A program made the translations under genes and the position numbers. The notes under the pieces are model-generated. The model ran no database searches and was not told the origin of the DNA. It worked only from the letters and a program-made list of their open reading frames with translations. 47,922 nt of DNA, taken from the IMG/VR virus record IMGVR_UViG_3300037264_000238, positions 1 through 47,922 of that record. One strand, given 5' to 3'. This document shows, one piece after another, positions 40,496 through 47,722 of the stretch (its first letter is position 1; every line of letters starts with the position of its first letter). This DNA is from a virus.

Positions 40496-42371
40496 TACTA
40501 ATGCTCCTTTCCGCACCCATAAGAGTAAGCGCCCAGTCAGGAAAATTGGTTAGCCTTCTAACACTACCACAATCCCAACAATCCTCACCCGTAATCAAAT
40601 CAAAATGGGTTCTATTCAGTTTCACAATTCGCTGCGAATTAGGATACCATTTATGTTCGTTAGGATCACAAATTTGGTTCTTACCTACAGTAAGCTCACA
40701 ACCAAGAACCCCCATCATGCAACGAGCAATTTCAGTATCCTCAGCACAAGACAAAGCATACAGCGCCGCGAACTGTGCGAACCTGCAACCATCAATTTTT
40801 TCATGTTTGCCCAATGTCACATCATGAAGAGCACATTTCGCATCATTAACGAAAGCTACACCTTGCGCACCCTCCGCATTCCAGGTTAAACCAGGAAAAG
40901 AATCCCAAGTAACAATTATTTCAGGATGCAAATAACCATCCGTTTCAAAATCGTTCTCTGTAACATCCGTCAATGTTTCAGAATAGGCGTGGCCTCTAGG
41001 GTTACCACGTTTTGAAGGAAGCATGAAGGGAGCCTGATTCTTTGCTTTCTCAGCTTCGACCTTACGTTTCGCAGCAGCATCAGCTAAAAGAATATACTCA
41101 TATTCAGGTTTACTGTCAGGCATATTCTTAACTTCAGTAGTCTTTGCAATATACCATTGCGGCCAAGGCTCCAACATGACAGGAGGAACAGACGGTTTCC
41201 TAACTTCAGGGTCCTTATCCTCAACAATCCAACGTTCCTCCATGTTTAATAATGCATGATTGTAAACATCATATATTTTACGGTCAGAACCCACAATAAC
41301 TTCAACATCACCATAGAAAACATGATAAGCATAAGTTTTCTTATTGTAAACTACACGGTCCGCCTCCCCGAACGGAGCGTACATGTTTGTAAATCCAAAC
41401 TTTCCGTCCTTATTGGCAAAACCATTAACATTGTCATACTTTTCTTCTATGTCCTGGGTGGCTGGAAAACATTTAATATCCCTGCCCATAGCCCCAAACT
41501 TGACAGGCCAGTCAGCGAGAATATCAGTTTCATAGACTTCCACGTTGTTAGGAGCCATTCTTTTAATTGCAAACGGTGCCCTGGCCCACGTCGAATTCGT
41601 ATCTACAACATGACGGTAAGGTAGCGCAGCATACCCAATAGGATCACCGTTCTCAACCAAAAAAACTTTGTTCGGATCAAGGTTACGATATTCCCAACCC
41701 GAACCGTCCACCTTCAAGCCCATAGCATCAATCATGCCGTAAAGACCTTCGGTTGTGCTACCATAAAGAATAATTCCGAAAGGATGATACGCCAAAATAA
41801 GGGGCGAACCAGTACCTTTACCAATAAGGCTCAAACCTGGTTGATCCTGCCAAACAGCATGAAACGCAATATTACCGCTCAAAGGCGCTAAAGCCTCCGC
41901 AATTTCAGTAATGTTCCTAGGATTCTCGACCCTCTCATCTAAAACAGCGGCAATAACAGCAGAATCCACATCAGGAATCCTGCTGTTCGCAAGCGTATTC
42001 CTGATAGCAACATCATTGGTGATATTACCATTATGGGTCACCCACACTTTGCCCACGTTGACAGGATGATTGTTGCTATTAACTTTAGGATCACCAACAG
42101 TATGCTGTCTGGTGTGGGCGCCAAACACACGCATGACCTCAAGATTAGGCACCCTGTTCCTTTTAGAATTGTCTAACAGCAAATCTGCAGCAGCACCCTT
42201 ACGCTTCCACGATTTAAACGCATCCTCCACAAAACCCATGTATCCTGCAGCCTCCCAGCCACGATGCTGGTTGTGAAGCCACGCTTCAACAAGAAGCTTC
42301 TCCTGCTTGTTATTATCCAAATATTTTTCAGCAAATTTGGGTGAACAGTTATATCCCGCAATACCACACAA
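40482..42371 (-). CDS. Class II glutamine amidotransferase (GAT-II)
   Basis: A 629-residue protein. The TTG start at 42371 is fixed by the catalytic N-terminal Cys2 (MCGIAGY). Further GAT-II motifs are HNQHRGWEAAG (33-43), GAHTRQHTVG with NNHPV, THNGNITN and DVDSAVIAA. It hydrolyses glutamine and supplies ammonia. The C-terminal 350 residues contain no synthetase domain that I recognise, so ammonia probably goes to the ligases encoded next to it. Confidence 0.9.
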   Translation of the reverse strand: MCGIAGYNCSPKFAEKYLDNNKQEKLLVEAWLHNQHRGWEAAGYMGFVEDAFKSWKRKGAAADLLLDNSKRNRVPNLEVMRVFGAHTRQHTVGDPKVNSNNHPVNVGKVWVTHNGNITNDVAIRNTLANSRIPDVDSAVIAAVLDERVENPRNITEIAEALAPLSGNIAFHAVWQDQPGLSLIGKGTGSPLILAYHPFGIILYGSTTEGLYGMIDAMGLKVDGSGWEYRNLDPNKVFLVENGDPIGYAALPYRHVVDTNSTWARAPFAIKRMAPNNVEVYETDILADWPVKFGAMGRDIKCFPATQDIEEKYDNVNGFANKDGKFGFTNMYAPFGEADRVVYNKKTYAYHVFYGDVEVIVGSDRKIYDVYNHALLNMEERWIVEDKDPEVRKPSVPPVMLEPWPQWYIAKTTEVKNMPDSKPEYEYILLADAAAKRKVEAEKAKNQAPFMLPSKRGNPRGHAYSETLTDVTENDFETDGYLHPEIIVTWDSFPGLTWNAEGAQGVAFVNDAKCALHDVTLGKHEKIDGCRFAQFAALYALSCAEDTEIARCMMGVLGCELTVGKNQICDPNEHKWYPNSQRIVKLNRTHFDLITGEDCWDCGSVRRLTNFPDWALTLMGAERSISNVNT

Positions 42372-42387
42372 AACCTACCAACCCCTT

Positions 42388-43014
42388 TTAAAGAAACTGT
42401 GATGGAGGAAAAATGAAACCATAATCATAAGCAGGCAACACAGCCTTTTTGCTTGCTAAAAGACCAGTCAAACTCATATGGTTCACACCACCAGAAGGAG
42501 AACCAAGACCCCACGCAACACTAATATCAGACTGCATTTCAATCCCATTAGCATCAGCATCCAACATTAGCTTATAAATTTTCTTAGCTTTATCATAATC
42601 AAAACCTTGCATGTCGTTAAATTCTGTTTTAATAAATTTGCGACTACTATTAACAGTCAAACGGGCAGGTAAATGATCTAATCTTTGCCAATACACTGCT
42701 GCATTAGGATTAGCAATAGGTCTCAAGGCCCCAATAATCCAACGCAAAGTGAACGGTGAAGCTAAAGGACTAAAATTACGATTAGTTGTACCCCTAGCCG
42801 CCATCCAAACAGCATGCCCAAACTTGTCAATTAATTTTTGGCGGTCAACACTCAAACGATTAAATTTAACCGACCAGTTTGAGGGTCCACCAGGAACTAC
42901 GCCACCATTATTCTTCATAACGGCGAAAGCGCAAGTGCCATGAAAACGTGAACCAATAAATTCGTCTCGACACGCCCACGACCTATTACCTGTTAACAAA
43001 GATACCTGGAACAT
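42388..43014 (-). CDS. Hypothetical protein of the ligase cluster
   Basis: A 208-residue protein with a GGGAGG site upstream and ATG adjacent to the previous stop. Basic N-terminal half (RQKLIDKFGHAVWMAARGT), helical C-terminal half ending in hydrophobic FGFIFPP-like sequence (YDYGFIFPPSQFL). Unrecognised. Operon position just before the amidotransferase suggests a partner or substrate. Confidence 0.6.
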   Translation of the reverse strand: MFQVSLLTGNRSWACRDEFIGSRFHGTCAFAVMKNNGGVVPGGPSNWSVKFNRLSVDRQKLIDKFGHAVWMAARGTTNRNFSPLASPFTLRWIIGALRPIANPNAAVYWQRLDHLPARLTVNSSRKFIKTEFNDMQGFDYDKAKKIYKLMLDADANGIEMQSDISVAWGLGSPSGGVNHMSLTGLLASKKAVLPAYDYGFIFPPSQFL

Positions 43015-43137
43015 TTAGCCTTCACCTCCCAGTTCATTATCCAAACCATCACATTGAAAACATTCACACCAGGAATTATCGCTGTTAGCGATATTTCCAG
43101 GCTGGACAATTTTATTGTCCTGGTATTCAGGATTCAT
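43015..43137 (-). CDS. 40-residue acidic peptide ending in Gly-Gly-Glu-Gly
   Basis: A small gene in an ATGA overlap with the previous one, ending next to the start of the following gene. The product has WCECFQCDG (23-31) and the C-terminus NELGGEG. The terminal GGE recalls Pup, which is ligated by a GCS-fold ligase. The genome encodes two such ligases downstream. Similarity is limited to the tail, so a tag or substrate role is a guess. No own ribosome site. Confidence 0.55.
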   Translation of the reverse strand: MNPEYQDNKIVQPGNIANSDNSWCECFQCDGLDNELGGEG

Positions 43138-43220
43138 CCAAATAATCTATACAAAACATAGACCTGAATTAGCACGGCCAACGCCGCACCCATTACAATA
43201 AAAGGATTAATGTCTCTCAT
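43134..43220 (-). CDS. 28-residue single-pass membrane peptide
   Basis: Product is almost entirely one membrane helix (FIVMGAALAVLIQVYVLYRLF) with charged ends. GGAAG precedes the ATG. ATGA overlaps on both sides support translation. Function unknown. Confidence 0.55.
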   Translation of the reverse strand: MRDINPFIVMGAALAVLIQVYVLYRLFG

Positions 43221-43381
43221 CTTCCAACCGTTACTATCTTTGAAAGTTTCTCATATTGCCTAATAGCACGACGCACCTTAGCCACAGTTGGGCGAGATAG
43301 CCAATAGCCAAACTCTGTATTTGAATCGTTAACAGCTATGCGCCACGAACCTGCGCTATCCTTCCACAAAACATATTTCAT
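43217..43381 (-). CDS. Small basic hypothetical protein
   Basis: A 54-residue protein (MKYVLWKDSAGSWRIAVNDSN, then basic KVRRAIRQYEKL). ATGA overlaps on both sides. Unknown. Confidence 0.6.
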   Translation of the reverse strand: MKYVLWKDSAGSWRIAVNDSNTEFGYWLSRPTVAKVRRAIRQYEKLSKIVTVGR

Positions 43382-43632
43382 ATCTCAATCACCCTTCTAA
43401 CCTGTACGAGCGGATTCAACAACAAAAAATTTTCACGCTCACTATCAGTAGCCACACGCAACAATTTATATTCAAGATTCTCTAAAGCGCTAATACTCGA
43501 AGGCCACGTTTTCCTATCAGAAAAAAAAGTGATGCTTCCACCATCAGCGAACAGAGCAGTATGAAACGTTACTATTTCATTGGTTTCAAGCTCAAACCAA
43601 CAAATCTTCTCAACTTCGCCTATCTTACTCAT
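43378..43632 (-). CDS. Hypothetical protein
   Basis: 84 residues from ATG 43632 (the ATG at 43641 is also possible), overlapping the previous stop. Beta-rich (CWFELETNEIVTFHTALF) then basic. Unknown. Confidence 0.55.
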   Translation of the reverse strand: MSKIGEVEKICWFELETNEIVTFHTALFADGGSITFFSDRKTWPSSISALENLEYKLLRVATDSERENFLLLNPLVQVRRVIEI

Positions 43633-43774
43633 CTTCGACATCTTCTTCTGGTAGCACAAGGCCCATGTCTTCAATTAGGCGTTCCTTCATGTATTCCCAT
43701 TCCTCATCGTCACGCCACGCATTAACCCAACACATGCTTCTTTTAAATTTTTGAAGCTGTTGTTTAGTTATCAT
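43625..43774 (-). CDS. Small acidic hypothetical protein
   Basis: 49 residues from ATG 43774, which overlaps the preceding stop. A longer frame to 43837 would overlap more. Begins MITKQQLQKFKRSMCW and ends LPEEDVEDE. Unknown. Confidence 0.5.
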   Translation of the reverse strand: MITKQQLQKFKRSMCWVNAWRDDEEWEYMKERLIEDMGLVLPEEDVEDE

Positions 43775-43961
43775 CAAGAACCCTTCGCACACAAGCAATA
43801 TGCCCACCACCCAAACCACCATTACAATGATCAACATTAATTACATCATTTACGGGCAACTCAACATCATGGGCAAGAACAGCCCCATGTTTACAAGTAA
43901 TAAAAGCACCAGTCTCATTACCGTCCTCACCCATGCTTTCACCACAAAAATCACAAATCAT
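43764..43961 (-). CDS. Small CxxC protein
   Basis: 65 residues with CDFCGE at the N-terminus and later CKHG, DHC, HIAC, possibly one zinc site. TAATG overlap with the preceding gene. Unknown. Confidence 0.6.
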   Translation of the reverse strand: MICDFCGESMGEDGNETGAFITCKHGAVLAHDVELPVNDVINVDHCNGGLGGGHIACVRRVLDDN

Positions 43962-44239
43962 TATTTTACCTCAGCAAGAGAAGCCAACGAATCATAAGTG
44001 TTCACCACAAGTTCAAAAGCCTGATGAGCAGGATCAAACGTGACATGCCTAAAATTACGAGCCATCTCATCCAACATAATGTGCATCCAATCATCCCCAA
44101 ACATGATACCAAGCTCGCCCAAAACGCTAGTCATATGCAAGCTCAATTCGGCAGTATATTTTTCTTTACCTATTGTTCGGACACGAGTAGCCGCATCCTC
44201 AACCATTCTAAGCGCATGATCGTTTAGTTTCTCAACCAT
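43961..44239 (-). CDS. Hypothetical helical protein
   Basis: 92 residues from ATG 44239 with AGGGAG eight bases upstream (GTG 44248 possible). Helical (LNDHALRMVEDAATRVRTI, HMTSVLGELGIMFG). Unknown. Confidence 0.6.
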   Translation of the reverse strand: MVEKLNDHALRMVEDAATRVRTIGKEKYTAELSLHMTSVLGELGIMFGDDWMHIMLDEMARNFRHVTFDPAHQAFELVVNTYDSLASLAEVK

Positions 44240-44288
44240 TCTAGCCACTCCCTAAACTCTCGGACAGAACCAACAAAGTTAAGACGAA

Positions 44289-44471
44289 TCACGATATTTT
44301 AGTTTCAGACAAGGCCATGACAAGTTCTCCTTTATTGTTAGCTGTAGCAAGAACTTTAGTTTCACCATCTATCATGTACACATCTCTGTGAGGCCAGAAC
44401 TCACCAACATATGGCTGGGCCTCATCTGATTTAGTATCTATTATCCAATAACGATGATTAATATCAGTCAT
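44289..44471 (-). CDS. Small hypothetical protein after Fic gene
   Basis: 60 residues from ATG 44471 with GAGG about a dozen bases upstream. A longer hydrophobic extension in the same frame only shadows the Fic gene. Compact alpha/beta sequence (HRYWIIDTKSDE, YVGEFWPHRDVYMIDGE). Located where small Fic regulators often sit, but no inhibition-helix motif (S/T-x-x-x-E/D-G-N) is evident. Confidence 0.55.
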   Translation of the reverse strand: MTDINHRYWIIDTKSDEAQPYVGEFWPHRDVYMIDGETKVLATANNKGELVMALSETKIS

Positions 44472-44484
44472 GATATTTTGTACC

Positions 44485-44925
44485 TCATTGAAAAGAATGT
44501 ATTTCCCAACTAAGTTTAAGGTCCTCATCTTTATGACCATACATGATATTAGCGATAATCGCACCAGTACGACCATTACCATCACCAAAAGGATGAATAC
44601 GTTCAAAATCAATAAACCACTGTTCGACGTTATCAATATAATAACCGTCAGCAACAGCTTCACACAAATTCTTTATAAGTCTAGACAGTTCACGCCAAGG
44701 CTTACCCTCGTCAATACCAATAAAAACAGGATAGTTACGCCAACCATTCTCATTAATATTAGGCTCAACCCTAGCCCCAATTCTCTTAACAACTTCAGGA
44801 TTATCAAAATTTCTGCGGTTCATTTCAGCATAAACAAAAGCATTATACAAATGCGGGACATATTCAACGCTTGTGCCCTGGACTACACATTCTTTAACAC
44901 ACCAAATAGCTAGGTTTTCTCTCAC
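44485..44925 (-). CDS. Fic-domain protein
   Basis: 146 residues with the Fic active-site signature HPFGDGNGRTG (111-121). The usual consensus is H-x-F-x-x-G-N-G-R-x-x-R; here the final Arg is Ala122. Fic proteins attach AMP or other phosphate-containing groups to target hydroxyls. A missing second Arg may change ligand or activity. GTG start in a GTGA overlap. It could alter a host protein early in infection. Confidence 0.85.
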   Translation of the reverse strand: MRENLAIWCVKECVVQGTSVEYVPHLYNAFVYAEMNRRNFDNPEVVKRIGARVEPNINENGWRNYPVFIGIDEGKPWRELSRLIKNLCEAVADGYYIDNVEQWFIDFERIHPFGDGNGRTGAIIANIMYGHKDEDLKLSWEIHSFQ

Positions 44926-45038
44926 CTAAAGTATTCAGCCTTCCACGCTACTAGGCGACGAACCCTTCTAACACGACGCAAATGCTTCTGCCAACGTCGT
45001 TTATGTTGAATGCGAGACTGTAATTGTACTTTTGTCAT
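44922..45038 (-). CDS. 38-residue highly basic peptide
   Basis: Arg/Lys/His-rich (QHKRRWQKHLRRVRRVRRL). ATGA and GTGA overlaps at either end indicate coupled translation. Likely binds nucleic acid or membranes. Confidence 0.55.
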   Translation of the reverse strand: MTKVQLQSRIQHKRRWQKHLRRVRRVRRLVAWKAEYFR

Positions 45039-45142
45039 GAGTTAATAATTCTCATATACAATCTGCGCAAAGCAACAGAAACTTCCCTACGCTTCACAAT
45101 AGTTACTACATAAATGCGCAGTTTATGTTGAAGATTGCTCAT
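45035..45142 (-). CDS. 35-residue basic peptide
   Basis: MSNLQHKLRIYVVTIVKRRE onwards, basic with a hydrophobic centre. ATGA overlaps on both sides. Unknown. Confidence 0.5.
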   Translation of the reverse strand: MSNLQHKLRIYVVTIVKRREVSVALRRLYMRIINS

Positions 45143-45387
45143 AGGTTAAACTCCATTAAACCCCAAGGCGTCAAACCACGCAAATCCTTAGACATGGCTT
45201 TACAAGAAAGACCATATTCTTGAAGATATGAGCTTAAACCCTCACGGTTACGATCATTTTCAGCCACAAAATTGTTTTGCACCTGCCTAGAATGCTTGGC
45301 AGCACTCCTAACAAGCTCGACCTCAACCTCAGTGAAAGAATGATCAGGCTTAAAAGAAACAACTAATTCTTGAATTAACAAACTCAC
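45139..45387 (-). CDS. Hypothetical protein
   Basis: 82 residues, GTG start in a GTGA overlap. Helical and acidic at the start (SFTEVEVELVRSAAKHSRQV). Unknown. Confidence 0.6.
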   Translation of the reverse strand: MSLLIQELVVSFKPDHSFTEVEVELVRSAAKHSRQVQNNFVAENDRNREGLSSYLQEYGLSCKAMSKDLRGLTPWGLMEFNL

Positions 45388-45659
45388 GAATATTTCCTCA
45401 CCAATTCACTATGAGCAGCAATGGCTGCTTCTTCTGAAATTGACTGTATTTCCTCTATATCCATCCAAGAAGAAACTTTACCATTCCTGGCAGAAAATAC
45501 CATTGTTTCAAAATTGCTTGTTGAATGATCCGCAAAAAGATCCATCACACAAACAATAGTTTTGACAGTACTATGATCAATAGTACTAACCAAATGGGTT
45601 TCTGTAAACGTTTTTATTTGCTTACGACCATCTGGTTGAATTATAAATTCGTAACTCAT
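45384..45659 (-). CDS. Hypothetical protein
   Basis: 91 residues. The N-terminal beta-rich half (MSYEFIIQPDGRKQIKTF) and C-terminal acidic helix (IEEIQSISEEAAIAAHSEL) are clear, the family is not. ATGA overlap with the zinc-finger gene before it. Confidence 0.6.
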   Translation of the reverse strand: MSYEFIIQPDGRKQIKTFTETHLVSTIDHSTVKTIVCVMDLFADHSTSNFETMVFSARNGKVSSWMDIEEIQSISEEAAIAAHSELVRKYS

Positions 45660-45787
45660 GTTTGATATTCCTCAGGAAGAGTATAAAACCAACCATCATC
45701 AATTATTTCTATATGATTAGCAGTATGTTCTACCAATTCATTGAAACTCATAGAACTAGTAGAAACACCACAATAACTACATGTCAT
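45656..45787 (-). CDS. Small C2H2 zinc-finger protein
   Basis: 43 residues with CSYC (3-6) and, 15 residues on, H-x3-H (EHTANH), a complete C2H2 finger pattern, then an acidic tail. AAAGGA ribosome site. Possibly an early regulator. Confidence 0.65.
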   Translation of the reverse strand: MTCSYCGVSTSSMSFNELVEHTANHIEIIDDGWFYTLPEEYQT

Positions 45788-45800
45788 TGTAAATCCTTTC

Positions 45801-45851
45801 CTATTCGTTTTCCTCGTCTATGCTAACATCATACTCGCATTTCATGCACAA
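45801..45851 (-). CDS. Possible 16-residue CxxC peptide
   Basis: TTG (or ATG 45845) start with AGGAG seven bases upstream. Product MCMKCEYDVSIDEENE. Very short; low certainty. Confidence 0.3.
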   Translation of the reverse strand: MCMKCEYDVSIDEENE

Positions 45852-46256
45852 TGTTATTCTCCTAAACCGCTACTGTATTTCAATAGCTCAATAAGCCGCC
45901 GCTTTTCTAAAAGCCTAGACGTGTAATTTGTCACACAAAGGGCTATTTCTTCGTGCGCTTTGTCACACCTAATTACAATTGCTATAGAGTCGAGACTCAG
46001 CGTATGGCGACGCTTATTCAACTATCAAAATCAATTTCTAATAGGCTCAAAGTAGGGCTATCATACCATATAAGTCTGGCACTACTCGCACGTCAAACCA
46101 GTTACGCCTAACTAGTTCTTTCAACCAATCTAACATTAACACTACTACAGTTTTAACGGGTTGCTAGATTACCCTAACTGAGTGTTTGGTTATAGAGGTG
46201 CTATCATTCATAGCCCTACTTAGAACCTACCCAAACATACTAGACCATTGTGCTAC
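45852..46256. other. Mostly non-coding spacer in early region
   Basis: No gene over 30 codons. It contains TTTGTCACAC twice (45927-45936, 45959-45968; 32 bases apart) and a perfect 11-bp inverted repeat AGTAGGGCTAT (46051-46061) / ATAGCCCTACT (46210-46220). These could be operator or promoter elements. Confidence 0.6.
46047..46136 (-). CDS. Possible 29-residue ORF
   Basis: MLDWLKELVRRNWFDVRVVP onwards, no ribosome site. Amphipathic, plausible but weakly supported. Confidence 0.25.
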   Translation of the reverse strand: MLDWLKELVRRNWFDVRVVPDLYGMIALL

Positions 46257-46415
46257 CTACGTAGCACTCCAATTACACTCGCAGTGTTCTTGGCATCGTT
46301 TTTCCCAGGTGTCACCACCATCGCAAGATTCTTCATGTGTTTCATTCCAAGGATTATTACATCCCTCACGACTACACACATAACCTCTTGAAAGATATCC
46401 GATTGTCTCGACCAT
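46257..46415 (-). CDS. Small six-cysteine protein
   Basis: 52 residues with Cys at 14, 19, 31, 41, 45 and 47 and several His (REGCNNPWNETHEE, CQEHCEC), likely a metal-binding fold. Spacing does not fit WhiB. GGAG precedes the ATG but lies at the foot of a 7-bp hairpin (46423-46443), so translation may be controlled. Confidence 0.6.
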   Translation of the reverse strand: MVETIGYLSRGYVCSREGCNNPWNETHEESCDGGDTWEKRCQEHCECNWSAT

Positions 46416-46422
46416 TATTTCT

Positions 46423-46443
46423 CCATTGTAGGTACCACAATGG
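46423..46443 (-). promoter_or_regulatory. Hairpin touching a ribosome binding site
   Basis: CCATTGT / ACAATGG perfect 7-bp stem with a GGTACC-containing loop, directly before the GGAG site of the six-cysteine gene. Confidence 0.5.
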
Positions 46444-46490
46444 CCTAGTGTGCTAAACCCTTGATCTCCCCTAGTGGCACCACGCCAAGC

Positions 46491-47048
46491 CTACGCTTCG
46501 TCGTTAGAGGTCGTTTCGACCTCAACATCAGGTGCCTGTATTTCCACAATCTCAATGATGGGAGGCCGAGTCTTGAAGGTAAACATGAAGTCTTTCTTAG
46601 ACCTCTCGCCCTCAACTTTACGGAACGCTGCCGCATACTGAGAATCCTTCACGGCGTTCTCAACAAGTTTCTTCGCTCCACCAATTGTCCCTGACCAGTC
46701 ACTACCACCAGTCGCAAGAATCATTGGTGAACCTAGAGCAACCAAATGCTCTGCAGCATCCTCCACGTTCTCCACACCTACAACCTCTAGCAAAGAGTCA
46801 AAGTTAAAGGTGCTATTACTAGAACCCCTACCCCTACCCTCGCCAAGTTTGCGAGCGTTAGCTAGTAATTCCATATTAATCCTTTCAGACGCTTCACGAA
46901 TCTCATCAGAAGTCCACGCCTCAACTCGTTTGAGGACTACAGGAAAGTTAAACTTCCTGACTAAATGGGTTCCTTGAATCTCCATGTTGTCGTTTAGACA
47001 AGGTATGGTACCACTAGGGGAAACCAAAGGTTTATGAACATTGACCAC
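46491..47048 (-). CDS. First gene of the - strand block, unknown protein
   Basis: A 185-residue protein from GTG 47048 (ATG 46982 possible; neither has a strong ribosome site). Basic N-terminus, a Gly/Arg loop (GEGRGRGSSNS), an Ala/Gly-rich middle (LATGGSDWSGTIGGAKKL) and an acidic end. Unrecognised. Being closest to the leftward promoter, it should be among the earliest products. The 10-bp motif CCACTAGGGG and its inverse flank the gene. Confidence 0.6.
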   Translation of the reverse strand: MVNVHKPLVSPSGTIPCLNDNMEIQGTHLVRKFNFPVVLKRVEAWTSDEIREASERINMELLANARKLGEGRGRGSSNSTFNFDSLLEVVGVENVEDAAEHLVALGSPMILATGGSDWSGTIGGAKKLVENAVKDSQYAAAFRKVEGERSKKDFMFTFKTRPPIIEIVEIQAPDVEVETTSNDEA

Positions 47049-47183
47049 TAATTACCGTTGCTCTATGGCGGCCTATTGGCAAGTCAATTATCTTGTATCG
47101 TCAAACTGTTGGACCTGGGCACAGGTCCCGTCATGATCGGGTCTTCCGACCCGATGAGTTCAATCTATCGGAAACCAAATCCC

Positions 47184-47227
47184 ACCACTAGGGCCGAAAG
47201 GCCCTACCACTAGGGCCGAAAGACCCT
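47184..47227. repeat. Two 22-bp tandem repeats, each a GAAA-loop hairpin
   Basis: 47184-47205 and 47206-47227 differ at one base. Each contains AGGGCC-GAAA-GGCCCT or its one-mismatch form and begins with ACCACTAGGG. Confidence 0.85.
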
Positions 47228-47622
47228 AGTTTTGCAAGCAGTCTAGCAAGCGTTTCGCTAGCCACAGCAAGCGGCCACCAGGCCCCAGGCCCCAGGCCGC
47301 CACACACATATAGACTATACAATGCACTCCACACAATGCACTATACACTCCACATTCTATATTCTATAGCATCCTGGCCCCCCTGGGGGGGTGCCGCGCG
47401 GTACAATCATTGCTTTTCGAGCTATTTTACTATGTTTTGCCTGGATTTTTTGACTGGGCTGTGCGTCTGAAAAAAATTTGTTATCTTTTTCGTTCGCGAA
47501 TTAAGTTTTGGACACTCTTGAAACAGTCAGGGCATATAAACCTGTGTTTTCTACCCTTTAGTGTTTCTTCGAGAGTCTATGCGAGTTCATATAAATTATG
47601 AACGAGTCGTAGACGTAGTAAA

Positions 47623-47650
47623 CCCAGGTCAGAATACTATTCTGCCTGGG
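47623..47650. terminator. Long hairpin (possible terminator or leader structure)
   Basis: CCCAGG and CAGAATA pair with TATTCTG and CCTGGG, 13 bp with one bulged T. On the + strand a T-run follows about 20 bases later. On the - strand it lies early in the presumed leader. Confidence 0.5.
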
Positions 47651-47722
47651 CCTGTGTGCTCTACTTGAAAACTTTTTTGGTTTTCGTCGTGTCGCTAACC
47701 TTGAACGTATCGGTTGAAAGGT

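Larger units (their letters stand above)
47049..47722. other. Non-coding, hairpin-rich leader region
   Basis: No convincing gene in 674 bases. It holds perfect hairpins at 47111-47128 and 47136-47155, the tandem repeat at 47184-47227, CCAGGCCC repeats near 47278-47300, ACAATGCACT repeats near 47319-47342, a C6/G6 palindrome near 47378-47390, an inverted repeat GTTCATA/TATGAAC at 47585-47603, and a long hairpin at 47623-47650. As the leader of the leftward transcript it would be strongly structured. It may also hold an origin or packaging site. Confidence 0.7.

Noticed and set aside
46257-46415. WhiB-like regulator for the six-cysteine protein
   Set aside because: Cysteine spacing does not fit the C-x2-C-x5-C core of WhiB proteins.
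47184-47227. CRISPR array
   Set aside because: Only two 22-bp units directly abutting, with no spacers and no cas genes; the Cas4-like nuclease belongs with the helicase.
47410-47601. 63-codon + strand ORF near the right end
   Set aside because: Weak start, aromatic-rich low-complexity translation, opposite to the transcription of the region, and it overlaps repeats and hairpins.
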